Below are positions 62,177 to 64,000 of a stretch of DNA of 64,000 bases, piece by piece. Numbering within the stretch: position 1 is the first letter of the stretch; the number at the start of each line of letters is the position of its first letter. The notes below the pieces were generated by a model that saw nothing but the letters and a program-made list of their open reading frames with translations, was not told the DNA's origin and made no database searches. This DNA comes from Cercis canadensis (lineage: Eukaryota; Streptophyta; Magnoliopsida; Fabales; Fabaceae): positions 222,216 through 286,215 of the forward strand of contig QAOA01003799.1 of NCBI GenBank assembly GCA_003255065.1, in the 5' to 3' direction. Position numbers and translations under genes: made by a program.

Positions 62177-62770
62177 TTAATATGGTCTCTCACCAACATA
62201 ATTACCCGGTGGATCATAGTTACAAGTCATAAACAGATCTCCATCATCGCAGACAACGCGCGCACACCCAATTCTTCTCGTAGTCTTCCACACTATTTGA
62301 GTGTAATGGCCACACATCTGGCCATCTACACAAGTGTTTGTAGCATAAGTATAATATTTTTCTTCACCAGCCCACGCTCCCACTGCATCTGTCGGTGTCC
62401 AACTTGAGCCACTACCCCAGTATATGTTCTCTCCTAGCTTGAAGTCATCTTCTGGAAAAGAATGTTCCAGTTTGCAATCTGCTTTCCTCTGACCAGCCCA
62501 CCATCTTGCGTATTTCTCAAGGTTGAAGTCCCACATCAATGGGAACTCCCATTTTGCTGCCCTCACCGTGTTATGTGCAAACAAGAATTCCAGGGACTCC
62601 CCAATGCAGCCCCAGCATAGTTGCTTTGAGATCCTGTATATGGTCTCATTGTTAGGAATTTTCTTTTGGGAAACCAAAGAAAATTGGGGAGTGACTGAAA
62701 GAGTGTTGGTGGTGGCAGGGAAAGTGACAAAGCAAAGGAAGAAGAAGAAGAAGAGTAAAAGGGCTTTCAT
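62177..62770 (-). CDS. PR-1-like secreted CAP protein, diverged member
   Basis: An intronless frame of 197 aa with a strongly hydrophobic signal peptide (KALLLFFFFFLCFVTFPATT). A pre-domain stretch of about 40 residues with an unusual CWGC pair (Cys52, Cys55) precedes the CAP domain. That domain has AHNTVRA, His103 (LEHSF), Glu114 (GENIYWG), Glu136 (AGEEKY) and His155 (CGHYTQIVW). The usual six CAP cysteines are also present. It ends CNYDPPGNYVGERPY, which fits the CAPE peptide pattern (CNYx, then PxGNxxxxxPY). The extra N-terminal length resembles the 'PR-1-like' branch rather than classic PR-1. It lies tail to tail with copy 2, about 1.4 kb away. Confidence 0.93.
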   Translation of the reverse strand: MKALLLFFFFFLCFVTFPATTNTLSVTPQFSLVSQKKIPNNETIYRISKQLCWGCIGESLEFLFAHNTVRAAKWEFPLMWDFNLEKYARWWAGQRKADCKLEHSFPEDDFKLGENIYWGSGSSWTPTDAVGAWAGEEKYYTYATNTCVDGQMCGHYTQIVWKTTRRIGCARVVCDDGDLFMTCNYDPPGNYVGERPY

Positions 62771-64000
62771 TTTTGGAATTGGTTCACCCTGTAATTCCTC
62801 GTGGGACTAAATTTTGTGGTATGTGTACCTTAATTTATATGAACTTAGTTCAAGAAGATGTGGTTGGCAATGGTTCACTTGCAGGGGATGTGAAGAATAA
62901 GTGCCAATTGATTGGTGAGTGATTAATTTTTGACGGTGATCTGTGGAGGGTGTAAGCGAAACGCCTCAGGGAGAGGTGGGTGTGGGAAGGAAAATTTTGA
63001 ATGGAATAGTTTATGTTGGATGATCGATGATTGAAGGTGCTCTCGTGAGTTAGGCTTATGTTGTGTCCGTGAGCTCCTTTGTTTGTATTATTGACATTAG
63101 TGCCCACCAATGGTATTGGTAGGTTCTAGAAATAACCACGTCGCATATAAGAACATTGTCACTGATGAGTGGTGGACTCAACATGTTTGGTGAGTACACA
63201 TTGTTTGCCTTTCGGCTAACGCTGAATGAAAAATATTTGTTCCACACTCAAAAAGGGAGGTAAAAGATAAAAAATTTAAATTGTACAAAAAATATTTAAT
63301 GTCGGTCTAGTTTTAAATTTAGGATAATTTTACCGAACCCTCTTTAACTTTCTTCCACGTGTGAAAAATCTTTTAGAGTTTAAAAATGTGTATAAAATCT
63401 CTTAAATTTTAAAATTGGTGCAGAAAATCTATTTTGTCCATTTGATAGTTAATGAATGGATAAAATGTCATGTGCCACTCATGTGATTTAGTTAATCTCT
63501 AATTTAAATATTTTAATCCTTAATTAAGGATGAATTAGGGATAATTAAGAATAAATACACCTAAAATTAAAAAAAATAAACCCTTAACTATAAAAATTTG
63601 AGTTTAATGCTTTATTTTTTAAGGTTTTAGGGTTTTTTTTAATGATAAGGGTATCTTTTGGTCAACTTTCACACATCGACATTAAGTTTCTCTTTAAGGG
63701 ATTTTAAGAGCGTACTTCCACGTCGGCCTAATGCATTTCAGGACAAAAATTCTTTTAGGTGCTAATCCCAAAATTTAACTAGTATAAATGAGCCTATTGT
63801 ACCGGGCTAAACCCTTAAGGCTAGGTTTTTGAGATTTTAGTATTTAAGGTTTGAATTTTAGAATTTAAAGATTTTTGGGTTTCAATTACAACTCAATTCA
63901 ACTGGTAGTTCCAAACACAATAGCCTTTCTTTAGGCTCTTCCCAATGGAGACCATGATAAATGATTGCTGTCACAGGTTGGCAAATGGTGCGGCCCACGA
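62771..64000. other. Upstream flank of the third PR-1 gene and AT-rich DNA to the window edge
   Basis: The first part is the promoter side of the leftward PR-1 gene. Minus frames at 62850-63110 and 63056-63247 are short and show no domain. The final 700 bases are AT-rich with no gene seen. Confidence 0.5.

Overview
The window is nuclear DNA of a flowering plant, most likely a eudicot. The evidence is AT-rich intergenic DNA, GT-AG introns in every multi-exon gene, long poly-A/T and AT microsatellites, and plant-type gene families (DOF zinc finger, FBD-type F-box, PR-1, plant PP2A-B55). I cannot name the species. There are no bacterial, viral or CRISPR features.

Layout. A first exon of a leftward gene that runs off the left edge lies at 614-949. 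A complete 18-exon gene for the proteasome-associated deubiquitinase UBP6/7 occupies 2831-10229 (480 aa). An F-box/LRR (FBD-type) pseudogene lies at 12728-14683, with a probable antisense F-box tail at 11446-11640. From 14.7 to 28.7 kb the DNA is mostly gene-poor and repeat-rich. It holds a broken pectate lyase piece (20821-21183), an inverted repeat pair (about 20.28-20.75 kb and 25.55-25.94 kb), and a small leftward gene that encodes only the KIX domain of Mediator subunit 15 (22085-23648). A single-exon DOF transcription factor lies at 28711-29367.

Two leftward genes of oxidative phosphorylation follow: mitochondrial ATP synthase subunit g (35761-36968, intact, with a duplicated relic of its 3' end at 33.4-34.4 kb) and a complex I NDUFS7/PSST copy (39250-39977) broken by one stop codon and one single-base insertion. 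The 14-exon gene for the B55 regulatory subunit of protein phosphatase 2A runs leftward from 48308 to 41443 (515 aa). A rightward gene for an unrecognised 421-aa protein follows (51592-52857). The right end is a PR-1 (CAP superfamily) cluster: two near-identical tandem copies within a duplicated 1.04-kb block (56908-57414 and 60311-60817), and a diverged third member on the other strand (62177-62770).

Most genes are unrelated housekeeping or regulatory genes, as is usual in a plant chromosome; only the PR-1 cluster is a functional cluster. Every isolated 'n' outside a homopolymer (2150, 33862, 38794, 53808) sits at the edge of a near-identical local duplication. I read those duplications as contig or haplotype joins rather than biology. 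I found no clear new system. The best leads are the stand-alone KIX protein, the AUGUAA start-stop element just before the 421-aa gene, an apparent promoter and first exon without a gene at 58.2-58.5 kb, and the CAPE-type C-termini of the PR-1 cluster.
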